DNA of 47,093 nt from Symploca sp. SIO3C6 (GTDB taxonomy: Bacteria; Cyanobacteriota; Cyanobacteriia; Cyanobacteriales; Coleofasciculaceae), in contig JAAHHJ010000043.1 in NCBI GenBank assembly GCA_010692425.1, positions 1 to 47,093 of the forward strand, given 5' to 3'. This document shows positions 16,901 through 24,629 of the stretch, piece after piece. Under the pieces are notes generated by a model, which saw only the letters and a list, made by a program, of their open reading frames with translations, searched no databases and had not been told where the DNA came from. Position 1 is the first letter of the stretch; each line of letters opens with the position of its first letter. The position numbers and the translations under genes are program-made.

Positions 16901-19552
16901 CCCCTAATCCGCTTTTTTATTCATCGCCTCACAGATGATTCCTTTTATCTTATTTTGAGTTTTCACGACTCTATTCTGGATGGATGGAGTACAGCTTCTC
17001 TACTCACAGAATTGCTGGATCGTTACGACACTCTCCTCAGTCAAGAAATCTATCCTATTAATTCACCTCCAACTATTTTTTACCGAGACTTTATTGCTCT
17101 AGAGCGTTCAACGCTTAAGTCCACAGAATGCCAAGAGTACTGGCAAAAAAAATTGCAAGGTCATGTTACGACTAAATTACCTCGCTGGTCTTCTACTCGC
17201 GCTAGAACCGGAAATCCACAAATTGGTGTTCTCAATGTTCCCATTTCCCATCAGCTTTCTAACGGACTGAAGAAACTGGCTCGACTAGCAGAAGTTCCAG
17301 TTAAACACGTCTTGCTGGCTGCACACTTAAGAGTTATGAGTTTGCTCAGTAGTGAAACCGATATCCTTACAGGGCTCGAATCCAATGGACGGCTCGAAGA
17401 AAAAGATGCAGAGCAAACACTGGGTATTCACCTCAACACAGTTCCCTTGCGTCTGCAACCCAGAGGCGGAACCTGGGTAGAGTTGGTGCAGCAAGTCTTC
17501 GAGGCGGAACGAGAATTGTTAGCCTTTAGACGTTATCCATACGCTGAGTTGAAGAAACTTAACAGTAATCAGCATTTATTTGAGACTGTTTTTAACTACA
17601 CTCACTTTCATGTTTTCAAAAGCCTGCAATCCTTGAAAAATACGGAAATTTTGGGGGCGCAAGGATTTGGAGAAACCCACTTTGCTTTAAGGGTTGAGTT
17701 CAATCGCGATCCAATTTCGGAACGGATACAACTCGATTTGGAGTGTGATTTAACAGATATAGACAATGCACAACTAGAGGCGATTGGCAACTATTTCAGC
17801 GAAACCTTAACGGCAATGTCTACACAGCCCTGGGAGCGTTATGAGTCTCAATCTTTGCTCCCAGATAGAGAACAGCAGACTCTGTTAGTAGATTGGAATA
17901 ACACTGCAACTGAATATTCACAGAATTTATGTATTCATCAACAATTTGAAATTCAGGCTGCAAAAACCCCCGATGCGATCGCCTTAATTTTTGAAGATAA
18001 GCAATTGAGTTACCAACAATTGAATGATCGCGCCAATGCAGTCGCATATCACTTACGTGATTCAGGAGTTAATCCCGATGTACCAGTAGCAATCTGTGTA
18101 GAGCGTTCTTTAGATATGGTAGTGGGAATTCTGGGTATTCTCAAAGCTGGCGGTGCTTATATTCCACTAGACCCGGCGTATCCTAGAGAACATCTATCCT
18201 TCGTACTAGAGGATGCTCAAGTAGCAGTTTTGCTGACTCAAGCACATCTGATTGCAAAACTTCCTGCCGATCAGGCGCAAATAGTATATCTAGACTCAGA
18301 TGGGAATACCTTGACTCAGGAGGGTATAAAAAATCCCATCAATCACAATACTCCAGAAAACCTGGCATACATTATCTACACCTCCGGTTCAACAGGTCAA
18401 CCCAAGGGAGTGTTAATCACTCACAAAAACTTGCTTCACTCAACCGCTGCTAGGATGACCTACTACCAAAAACCCGTTAGTAGTTTCTTATTAATTCCCT
18501 CCTTTGCCTTTGATAGCTCAGTAGCAGGTATTTTTTGGACACTTTGTCAAGGAGGATGCCTGGTGCTGCTGAAGGAGGGTAGCCAAAAAGACATCTGGCA
18601 GTTGGCAAAGGCGATCGCTAAATATCAGATTTCACACTGGTTGAGTGTTCCTTCCCTATACGGTGCTTTGTTAGCGCATATAGATTCGGCAGAGTTGGTT
18701 TCTCTTAGCACCGTCATTGTAGCAGGAGAGACTTGTTCTAGGGAGTTAGTAGAACGTCACCGTCAACTACTACCTTCGACATCCCTATTCAATGAATATG
18801 GACCAACGGAAGCAACAGTCTGGAGCAGCGTTTATGATTGTCAAAACCATGATTTTACAACTCCCGTTCCTATTGGTTGCCCAATTGCGAACACCCAATT
18901 ATATTTACTGAATTCTTATGCTCAACCAGTACCAATTGGAGTTCCAGGTGAATTACATATCAGTGGTTTGGGCATAGCTCAAGGATATCTTAATCGCCCT
19001 GAACTGACAGCCCAAAAGTTTATCCCCAATCCGTTTGAAAAGATAGGAGGAAGTCGTCTTTACAAAACTGGGGATTTGGCGCGTTATTTACCTGATGGCA
19101 ACATCGAGTTCTTGGGACGTAGCGATCATCAGGTGAAACTGAGAGGATATCGTATTGAACTAACGGAAATTGAAGCAGTTTTATGGCAACACCCCCTAGT
19201 TTGCGAGGCTGTTGTCATTGTCAGGGAAGAAGATTCAGGTAGCAAACGCCTAGTAGCCTACGTAGTATCTAAGCAAACACTAGCGTCTGCCAAGGGCGAA
19301 TTGCAGAGTTTCTTAAAACAAAAGTTACCAGATTACATGATCCCCGCCACCTTCGTCATGCTGGATACCCTACCATTAACTCCTAATGGGAAAGTTGATC
19401 GTCATAATTTGCCAGCACCCGAACAAACCCAATCTGAGGCAGAAAAAATGGCTGAAATTCTGAAACTTCTGGAGACTCTTTCAGAAGACGAAGTCAAAGC
19501 AATGCTTTCCCAGAAAAAATTATCGAGCAATGTCAAAAACCAGGAGAGGTAG
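10988..19552 (+). CDS. Lipopeptide NRPS: FAAL-ACP-C-A(Thr)-PCP-C-A(His-like)
   Basis: A 2854-residue initiation synthetase. A fatty acyl-AMP ligase (about 10-580; YTSGSTATPKG, GWLPLFHDMGLIG) loads an ACP (GLDSLMA, Ser649). A starter C domain follows (HHIVADFWS, His838-839). The first A domain (about 1190-1735) gives, by hand alignment to GrsA, DFWNIGMVHK, the Thr code. A PCP follows (GGDSIRS, Ser1790). The second C domain (about 1840-2290) reads FHDSILDGW: the catalytic second His is Asp1994. The second A domain (to about 2800) reads DSASIAEVWK, closest in pattern to the His code DSELTAEVCK. The protein ends with an acidic helical tail (LLETLSEDEVKAMLSQ) and no PCP, so the last module is completed by the next protein. 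ATG 10988 has AGTAGG upstream. Confidence 0.93.
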   Translation: MSKHLSELLIEFSTFVELLRHRALQQPQQKAFSFLIDGEVEGACVTYGELDGQARTIAALLQSYSVSGERALLLYPPGLEYIAAFFGCLYAGVVAVPAYPPRRNQYLHRLQAIATDAQATIALTTTKILADVERQLLQAPDLKAMQWLTTDSVASDLQNSWQETPLTHDTLAFLQYTSGSTATPKGVMVSHGNLLHNQRIIQQAMQHTEKTIFVGWLPLFHDMGLIGNMLQPLYLGIPCILMSPVAFLQKPWRWLQAISRYKATTSGGPNFAYDLCLRKITPEQRATLDLSSWEVAFNGAEPVRAETLERFAAIFEPCGFRREAFYPCYGMAETTLIVSGGCKAVVPVLHSVQQTALEQNRVVSAEAEEGAKTLVGCGQPLPDLQIVIVHPETTTPCAPDRVGEIWVKGDSVAQGYWNRAEQTDKIFHAYLKDSKALTTTGASGPFLRTGDLGFLHEGEVFITGRLKDLIIIRGRNYYPQDFEATSQQSHPALQPSSSAAFSIEVAGEERLVVVIEVKRTYLRNLNVDEVIRAIRQAVVAEYELQVYGVLLLKTGSIPKTSSGKIQRHACRTGFLERSLDVVGRSILQDDSCISASEATLTREILLAFKPEERQLQVVSYLQPRVARLLQVAPSQLNSQQPLSTVGLDSLMAIELHNYLETQLGVVLPMADILQNSTIDQLGTLVLAQLTAFPFTQETTLVQASEAVAQYPLSYGQRSLYFLHQMAPEIPVYNIAGAACIHTELDIPAFRGAFQSLVDRHSSLRTTFSTFSEESIQHIYDNQEVCFLQEDVSTWSESSLNDRLVEEAHRPFNLEQGPLLRVFLFTKSPQEHTLLLVVHHIVADFWSLAVLISELGILYQAHQTGTLTTLSPVPRRYTDYVFWQKAMLESPEGERLLAYWQKQLCGELPVLNLPTDRTRPPIQTHRGASVSFRLNAELTQRLKALSQTYNSTLYMTLLAAFQVLLYRYTGQEALLVGSPTTGRNRAALAELVGYLVNPVVLRANLAGDMTFESFLSQVRQTVLEAFEHQDYPLARLVEQLQPVRDPSRSPLFQVMFVLQKAQRLNEEGLAAFALGKTGAKLKLGELELESLGLEQRTAQFDLTLMMAEVEGVLSASWQYNADLFNAVTITRMAEHFQTLLEGIVANPQQRILTLPLLNAAELHKLLVEWNETRYQESRKLLNSEFGLLNSLENSCIHQVFESQVERAPDAIALVFEDKRFAYRELNGRANKVAHYLQKLGVGSEVLVGICLEPSVEMIVGILGILKAGGAYVPLDPNYPKERLAFMLEDAQVPVLLTQERLLETLSEYQASVVCLDKDNEAIERESEENPVSDVTVDNLAYVIYTSGSTGKPKGVLVNHQNVLRLFIATQSWFKFSDRDVWTNFHSYAFDFSVWEIWGALLYGGSLVVVPYWITRSPEAFYKLLCTEQVTVLNQTPSAFRQLMRAEEEAFDNQGKLALRLVIFGGEALEVKSLQPWFERHGDRKPQLVNMYGITETTVHVTYRPITMAGLSQRVGSPIGHPIPDLQVYLLDSQRQPVPIGVAGELYIGGAGIARGYLNRPELTAERFITNPFKEQGRIGFYPSERLYRTGDLARYQPNGELEYLGRIDQQVKIRGFRIELGEIEAVLHQHPAIQEAIVLVRETDYNSKNWGVNSIKALEDSVAITDLRRFIKERSPEFESESTNQLLVAYCIYDQESEPTLTELRGFLQERLPDYMIPAAFVTLKAFPLTVNGKVDRRALPAPSKVRPKLEKAFIAPRTSVERTLAQIWSQVLNVEPVGIHDNFFELGGDSIRSIQVRARATEQGLNFSLQQLFEHQTIEQLTQVLTYCQSYEHLTPKTAAFSLISDADLQKLPSGVEDAYPLARIQAGVIFHSQASPDSPMYHDIFLYHLRVRLDTQLFQKALQQLVERHAILRTSFDLTNFSEPLQLVHQRISVPLHVEDLRPLSPDQRQEAIKNWIEAEKTRNFDWSCPPLIRFFIHRLTDDSFYLILSFHDSILDGWSTASLLTELLDRYDTLLSQEIYPINSPPTIFYRDFIALERSTLKSTECQEYWQKKLQGHVTTKLPRWSSTRARTGNPQIGVLNVPISHQLSNGLKKLARLAEVPVKHVLLAAHLRVMSLLSSETDILTGLESNGRLEEKDAEQTLGIHLNTVPLRLQPRGGTWVELVQQVFEAERELLAFRRYPYAELKKLNSNQHLFETVFNYTHFHVFKSLQSLKNTEILGAQGFGETHFALRVEFNRDPISERIQLDLECDLTDIDNAQLEAIGNYFSETLTAMSTQPWERYESQSLLPDREQQTLLVDWNNTATEYSQNLCIHQQFEIQAAKTPDAIALIFEDKQLSYQQLNDRANAVAYHLRDSGVNPDVPVAICVERSLDMVVGILGILKAGGAYIPLDPAYPREHLSFVLEDAQVAVLLTQAHLIAKLPADQAQIVYLDSDGNTLTQEGIKNPINHNTPENLAYIIYTSGSTGQPKGVLITHKNLLHSTAARMTYYQKPVSSFLLIPSFAFDSSVAGIFWTLCQGGCLVLLKEGSQKDIWQLAKAIAKYQISHWLSVPSLYGALLAHIDSAELVSLSTVIVAGETCSRELVERHRQLLPSTSLFNEYGPTEATVWSSVYDCQNHDFTTPVPIGCPIANTQLYLLNSYAQPVPIGVPGELHISGLGIAQGYLNRPELTAQKFIPNPFEKIGGSRLYKTGDLARYLPDGNIEFLGRSDHQVKLRGYRIELTEIEAVLWQHPLVCEAVVIVREEDSGSKRLVAYVVSKQTLASAKGELQSFLKQKLPDYMIPATFVMLDTLPLTPNGKVDRHNLPAPEQTQSEAEKMAEILKLLETLSEDEVKAMLSQKKLSSNVKNQER

Positions 19553-19603
19553 GAGACATGAGCGTTAGTTGCACCATCTTGCATTCTAAGTAACACCAGA
19601 CTC

Positions 19604-19638
19604 TTAATCTAAAATCTAAAATTTAAAATCCAAAATTG
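19604..19638. repeat. TCTAAAA-type heptamer repeat
   Basis: About five imperfect heptamers (TCTAAAA, TTTAAAA, TCCAAAA) fill the space up to the next start codon. This is the short tandem repeat type common in heterocystous and related cyanobacterial genomes. It displaces any ribosome-binding site for the PCP-E gene. Confidence 0.6.
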
Positions 19639-19640
19639 CT

Positions 19641-21401
19641 ATGAGTGACGAACTTTTCAAGCGGATTGATTTGCTTTCCAAAGAAAAGCGTGAACTTCTG
19701 GAAATGCTAATGAAGGAAGACACGGTATCAGAAACTACTTATGTAGCACCCCGCACACCAGTTGAAGAAGAACTGGCTAATATCTGGAGTCAGGTGCTAG
19801 GGATTGAACGAGTGGGCATTCATGACAACTTTTTGGAGTTGGGAGGAGATTCGATTCAGAGTATTCAGGTTGTAGCCAAAGTCAATCAGGTAGGTATTCA
19901 ACTTAGTAGCAATCAGTTGTTTGAGTATCCAACGATTGCGGATTTGGCAACAGTTGTGGGGATTAATCCTGCTTTGCAAGCACAACAAGAGCCGATTATT
20001 GGGTCAGTACCTCTAACGCCTATACAAAAGTGGTTCTTCGAGCAAAACTTAGAAGAACCTCACCATTGGAACCAAGCTGTTTTACTAGAAGTACAGCCTG
20101 GTCAAGACCCAGCATTGCTAGAGCAGGCTTTTGAGCAATTGCTAATTCAGCATGATGCGCTGCGTCTGAGATTTGAACAAAAACAAGGAATCTGGCAGCA
20201 AAGCAATCAAGGTCTTGGCGAGACAGTATCTTTTTCTCAGTTTGATCTATCCCAAATTGCCGAATTAGAGCAAGCATCTGCCATTGAAAGTATAGCAACA
20301 GAACTACAAAGTAGCCTAAACTTGTGCGAAGGACCACTAATGAAGGTGGCATTCTTCAAGACTGGGGAGCAAAAACCTAGCCGTCTGTTACTGATTGTGC
20401 ATCATTTGGTAGTGGATGGAGTTTCTTTCCGAATAATGCTAGAAGATTTCCAGACAGTTTATCAGCAGCTAACTTTTGGAGAGGCAATTTTTCTGCCGCC
20501 GAAAACAACTTCTTTTCAGCAATGGTCTGGGCTGATGACGGAGTATGCTAACTCACAAGAACTCAAGCAAGAATTGACCCATTGGTTAACACAATCTCCA
20601 CAGACTCAGCCTATACCAGTAGACTTCCCAGAAGGAGCTAATACCGAAGAATCAACTGGCATTGTATCGGTATCCCTGACACCACAAGAAACCCAAGCTT
20701 TACTTCAGAAAACTCCAGCAGTCTATCGCACCCAAATTAATGAGGTGTTGTTAACATCTGTGGTGCAAGCTGTTTTTAAATGGACAGGGATGCGTACTCT
20801 TTTGATTGACCTAGAAGGTCATGGACGCGAAGCAGTAATTGCAGGTGTGGATACATCCCGCACGGTAGGCTGGTTTACTTCTGTATTTCCTATGCATTTG
20901 GATTTAGAAAAAGTTGATGATTTACTAGATACATTAATGTCCGTCAAAGAGCAACTGCGTAGTATTCCCAATCGGGGTATGGGTTATGGCTGGCTGCGTT
21001 ATTGCAGTAGTGATGGAGAAATTATCCAGAAACTGTCAGCACGTCCTCAAGCCGAGATTATTTTCAATTATCTAGGACAATTCGATCAAGTCTTCGCTGA
21101 ATCTTCAACTTTTCAACTAGCTCAAGAATCTTATGGTCTGACTAATAGTCCGAAAGCAACTCGCTCTCATTTGCTACAGATTATCGGCAAAGTTATGGGA
21201 GGACAACTGCAAATGAACTGGGCATACAGTAAAAATATTCATCGACGCGACACAATAGAAAATCTAGCTCAATTTTTTATAGAGACACTGCAATCGCTAA
21301 TTAACCACAATCAATCTAATAGTTCAACCAGCTTCACGCCATCAGACTTTCCCGAAGCAGAGTTGAGTCAAGAACAACTCGATCAGCTTTTCAGAAATTA
21401 A
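19641..21401 (+). CDS. Standalone NRPS PCP-epimerization protein
   Basis: A 586-residue protein with a PCP (LELGGDSIQS, Ser71) and an epimerization domain (about 120-560). The E domain has HHLVVDGVSF (His254-255), EGHGRE, VGWFTSVFPM and FNYLGQFD, all classic E-domain motifs. It has no A domain. The N-terminal helix LSKEKRELLEMLMKE may dock onto the acidic tail of the preceding synthetase, which ends with an unpaired A domain. Together they form one split module, and the second residue of the peptide should become D. The gene starts at ATG 19641 directly after the heptamer repeat, 88 bp behind the first NRPS, with no visible Shine-Dalgarno sequence. Confidence 0.9.
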   Translation: MSDELFKRIDLLSKEKRELLEMLMKEDTVSETTYVAPRTPVEEELANIWSQVLGIERVGIHDNFLELGGDSIQSIQVVAKVNQVGIQLSSNQLFEYPTIADLATVVGINPALQAQQEPIIGSVPLTPIQKWFFEQNLEEPHHWNQAVLLEVQPGQDPALLEQAFEQLLIQHDALRLRFEQKQGIWQQSNQGLGETVSFSQFDLSQIAELEQASAIESIATELQSSLNLCEGPLMKVAFFKTGEQKPSRLLLIVHHLVVDGVSFRIMLEDFQTVYQQLTFGEAIFLPPKTTSFQQWSGLMTEYANSQELKQELTHWLTQSPQTQPIPVDFPEGANTEESTGIVSVSLTPQETQALLQKTPAVYRTQINEVLLTSVVQAVFKWTGMRTLLIDLEGHGREAVIAGVDTSRTVGWFTSVFPMHLDLEKVDDLLDTLMSVKEQLRSIPNRGMGYGWLRYCSSDGEIIQKLSARPQAEIIFNYLGQFDQVFAESSTFQLAQESYGLTNSPKATRSHLLQIIGKVMGGQLQMNWAYSKNIHRRDTIENLAQFFIETLQSLINHNQSNSSTSFTPSDFPEAELSQEQLDQLFRN

Positions 21402-21437
21402 ACCTCAAAATCTACTCAAGCAAGCAAGAGTTTAACT

Positions 21438-23828
21438 ATGGAAGCTAAAAATATCGAGGACATCTACACACTCTCGCCGACACAACAGGGTATGCTTTTC
21501 CATGTCCTGTCTGCTCCCGATTCTGGAATTTATATTGAACAGGCGATTTGTATCTTACAGGGGGATCTGAACATTGAGGCTTTTGAGCAGGCTTGGCAGG
21601 CGGTAGTGCATCAGCATCCTAGTTTAAGAACAGCTTTTGTGTGGAAAAATTTGGATAAACCAATTCAAGTGGTTTATCGACAAGCAAAACTGCTGATTGA
21701 GCGGTACGATTGGTGCGAACTTTCAACTACTGCTCAATCAGTAAAATTACAAGATTATCTGCAAACGGATCAAACTCGTGGCTTCGAGCTTTCTGAGCCA
21801 CCTTTAATGCGTTTAGCTGTTATCAAAATAGAAAAAGATACTTACAAGGCTATTTGGAGCAGTCATCACCTAGTTCTTGATGCCTGGTCTAACGCCATAA
21901 TTTTGAAACAAGTTTTTGCTTTGTATGAGGGGTTCTGTCAATCTGAATGTATCCAATTAAAATTTAGCCGTCCCTACCGAGACTACATTGCTTGGCTTAA
22001 GCAACAAGATTTGTCTCAGGTAGAGAGATTCTGGCGACGATTTCTGCAACGCTTAAAAGCACCTACTCCTCTAACCATAGACCGAATTACTAATAACTTA
22101 TCGAGTGTAGAGTCAGAATATGGTCAGGATCATGTAAAGCTGCCAATTGCAACTACAACAGCATTGAAATCTCTAGCACAAAAGCAGCAATTAACGCTGA
22201 ATACATTGATGCAAGGGGCTTGGGCTTTGCTTTTAAGTCACTATAGTGGCAAGCAAGATGTAGTCTTTGGAACAGTTGTATCAGGTCGTCCACCTAATTT
22301 GCTAGGGGTAGATTCTATGGTGGGGCTATTTGTTAATACTTTACCCATGAGTATTGATTTGTCTGCTGAACAGTTGTTGCTTTCTTGGTTAAAGGACATA
22401 CACTCCCAGCAAATCAAGCTGCATCAGTACGAATACACTCCCTTAGCACAAATTCAGAAATGGAGTGAGATACCCAAGGGGTTGCCTTTGTTTGAGAGTA
22501 TTTTGGTGTTTCAAAATTCTGCCATTGATATTTCTCAACTATCAACAGCAAAGTTAAAGATTGATTATGTTTATTCTAGAGGACATTCTAACTATCCGCT
22601 CACTATTAGAGTCACACCATCACCAGAGTTAGTACTGGAGGTAATTTATGATTCACGACGTTTTGCGATCGCTACAATCAACACAATCTTAGAACAATTT
22701 GCTGCACTTCTTGGCGATATGGTGACACAGCCCGATTGCCAATTGAGTGCCTTAATAGAAAGGCTCAATCAAACTAAGAGGGAAAAAAAAGGCACGGCTC
22801 TCAAGGAACGCCGACAGGCTGTCGCCAGAAAATTGAAGCGTTTACAGCCAAAAGTTGTCAAGTTGTCACACGAGGAATTGATCAAAACAGGTTGCTTAAA
22901 CTATCAAAATACATTACCTCTAGTAGTGCAACCCAGCTTCCAAGATTTGGATCTACTAACTTGGACTAAAAACAATTTGGAATTTATCGAAAGACAACTT
23001 TTGCAATATGGAGGAATTCTTTTACGGAACTTCAATGTAGATTCAATATCTACCTTTGAACAATTCATCAAATCCCTTTGTCCCAACCTTTTACCATATC
23101 AAGAACGCTCTACACCCAGAACAGAAATTGGGGGCAATATTTATACTTCAACTGAATATCCAGCACATCAACATATTGCTTTACACAATGAGTTTTCTTA
23201 TGCGTATACTTGGCCCATGAAAATCTGTTTTCATTGTGTTAAATCTGCTGCGCAAGGTGGCGAAACTCCTATTGCTGACAGCCGGAAAGTTTTTCAATTG
23301 CTCGACCCAAAAATTAAAGAGAGATTTATACAAAATAAAGTTATGTATGTGCGAAACTATGGCACTGGAATAGACCTTTCTTGGCAAGAAGTATTTCAGA
23401 CCACTGATAAATTAATAGTGGAAGATTACTGCCGTAAATCAACCATAGAATTTGCATGGAAAAGTAATAATTTGAAAACTTGGCAAGTTCGTCATGCTGT
23501 AGCCAAACATCCGCATACAGAAGAGATGGTGTGGTTCAATCAAGCTCATCTATTTCACATATCTAATTTGGCAACAGAAGTGCGTGAATCAATGTTGCAA
23601 GCTTTTCCAGAAAACCTTCCACGCAATGCTTATTATGGCGATGGTTCAATAATAGAAACATCTATATTGGATGAAATTCGTGAGGTTTATCAGCAAGCCT
23701 CTGTCAGCTTTATTTGGCAGGAAGGAGATGTGTTGTTGCTCGACAATATGTTAGTCGCTCATGGACGAAAGCCTTTTGTAGGAACGCGAAAGATTGTGGT
23801 GGCTATGGCAGAAGCGTTTACTCAATAG
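21438..23828 (+). CDS. Condensation-like (interface) domain fused to SyrP-type beta-hydroxylase
   Basis: A 796-residue protein. Residues 1-440 are a condensation-superfamily domain opening DIYTLSPTQQGMLFH, with SHHLVLDAW (His143-144) where the usual Gly is Ala. After a basic linker (about 450-475), residues 500-796 form an Fe(II)/2-oxoglutarate hydroxylase of the SyrP/TauD group. The iron ligands are probably His583 and Glu585 (LHNEFSY) and His775 (VAHGRKPF), with Arg784 binding 2-oxoglutarate. Fusions of a non-canonical interface domain with a siderophore aspartyl or histidyl beta-hydroxylase are known. They hydroxylate an aminoacyl group on a PCP. No A or PCP is present, so it must act in trans. 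Whether the first half also makes a peptide bond is open. Confidence 0.88.
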   Translation: MEAKNIEDIYTLSPTQQGMLFHVLSAPDSGIYIEQAICILQGDLNIEAFEQAWQAVVHQHPSLRTAFVWKNLDKPIQVVYRQAKLLIERYDWCELSTTAQSVKLQDYLQTDQTRGFELSEPPLMRLAVIKIEKDTYKAIWSSHHLVLDAWSNAIILKQVFALYEGFCQSECIQLKFSRPYRDYIAWLKQQDLSQVERFWRRFLQRLKAPTPLTIDRITNNLSSVESEYGQDHVKLPIATTTALKSLAQKQQLTLNTLMQGAWALLLSHYSGKQDVVFGTVVSGRPPNLLGVDSMVGLFVNTLPMSIDLSAEQLLLSWLKDIHSQQIKLHQYEYTPLAQIQKWSEIPKGLPLFESILVFQNSAIDISQLSTAKLKIDYVYSRGHSNYPLTIRVTPSPELVLEVIYDSRRFAIATINTILEQFAALLGDMVTQPDCQLSALIERLNQTKREKKGTALKERRQAVARKLKRLQPKVVKLSHEELIKTGCLNYQNTLPLVVQPSFQDLDLLTWTKNNLEFIERQLLQYGGILLRNFNVDSISTFEQFIKSLCPNLLPYQERSTPRTEIGGNIYTSTEYPAHQHIALHNEFSYAYTWPMKICFHCVKSAAQGGETPIADSRKVFQLLDPKIKERFIQNKVMYVRNYGTGIDLSWQEVFQTTDKLIVEDYCRKSTIEFAWKSNNLKTWQVRHAVAKHPHTEEMVWFNQAHLFHISNLATEVRESMLQAFPENLPRNAYYGDGSIIETSILDEIREVYQQASVSFIWQEGDVLLLDNMLVAHGRKPFVGTRKIVVAMAEAFTQ

Positions 23829-23855
23829 AAAGATAATAAGAAGGAGAAATAATCG

Positions 23856-24578
23856 ATGTCTTTTGACTATAATCGTGTGGCTTGGGTGAATCACAAATAC
23901 TGTAGCCAACCTTATGGTGAGCAGGTCATGCCGACAGTGAAGCAGTTACTGTTGGAACATCTTCCTAAATCCTCAAATATTCTCGACCTCTGCTGTGGTG
24001 TCGGTCGCATCACGCAACGTTTGTTAACTGAGGGATATGAAGTCACTGGACTCGATATCTCTGAAGAAATGCTGCGCTATGCTCGCGAGAATTCACCAAA
24101 CGCTGAATTTATTCTGGCTGATGCACGCTTTTTTGAACTACCGCCTATCTTTCATGGTGTGATTTCAACTGGTGCGCTCAACCATGTGATGCATCTTGAA
24201 GAGTTGACTTGTGTTTTCCGAAATGTTTATGCGGCTTTGCAACCCCAGGGGATGTTTGTTTTCAACTTAGACCTCGATGATGGGTTTTATTCAGATTGGA
24301 ATAATTCTTCTTATAGTGTAGTTAAAGATGATTGCGCTTGGATTGTTCAACAGAATTACAATCCGCAAGAAAAAATTCTGGAAATGAAAATAACAGGCTT
24401 TGAGCAAGTAGAGGAAACCTGGAAGCGCTTGGATACTATCATGCTGTCTAAAAATTATTCTAGTTTAGAAATTAAGTCAGCGTTGACAAGTGCAGGATTT
24501 AGAGATGTCACCATTCATGAAGGAGAGCAAAATTCTGAACATAACATGCATAATTATTTTTTTTCTAGTTATAAATGA
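23856..24578 (+). CDS. Class I SAM-dependent methyltransferase
   Basis: A 240-residue Rossmann-fold methyltransferase. Motif I is ILDLCCGVGRITQ (about 42-54) and the acidic end of strand 2 is VTGLDISEEML. The motif near residue 92 is ILADARFFELP, and motif IV-like sequence is GVISTGALNHV. It has a strong ribosome site (AAGGAGA, ending 7 nt before ATG 23856) and sits 27 bp behind the hydroxylase gene, so it is co-expressed. The substrate cannot be read from sequence. O- or N-methylation of the peptide or of its hydroxylated residue is plausible. It is not an integrated NRPS N-methyltransferase domain. Confidence 0.85.
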   Translation: MSFDYNRVAWVNHKYCSQPYGEQVMPTVKQLLLEHLPKSSNILDLCCGVGRITQRLLTEGYEVTGLDISEEMLRYARENSPNAEFILADARFFELPPIFHGVISTGALNHVMHLEELTCVFRNVYAALQPQGMFVFNLDLDDGFYSDWNNSSYSVVKDDCAWIVQQNYNPQEKILEMKITGFEQVEETWKRLDTIMLSKNYSSLEIKSALTSAGFRDVTIHEGEQNSEHNMHNYFFSSYK

Positions 24579-24629
24579 CTCCCAAAAAATAGTGAAAGAA
24601 CATTGAGTGTCAGGGGAAAGGTACAAAAT

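Noticed and set aside
24603-24629. Earlier start for the AsnB-type protein
   Set aside because: Class II amidotransferases need Cys right after the initiator Met; ATG 24630 gives MCGIVAIF and has its own ribosome site.
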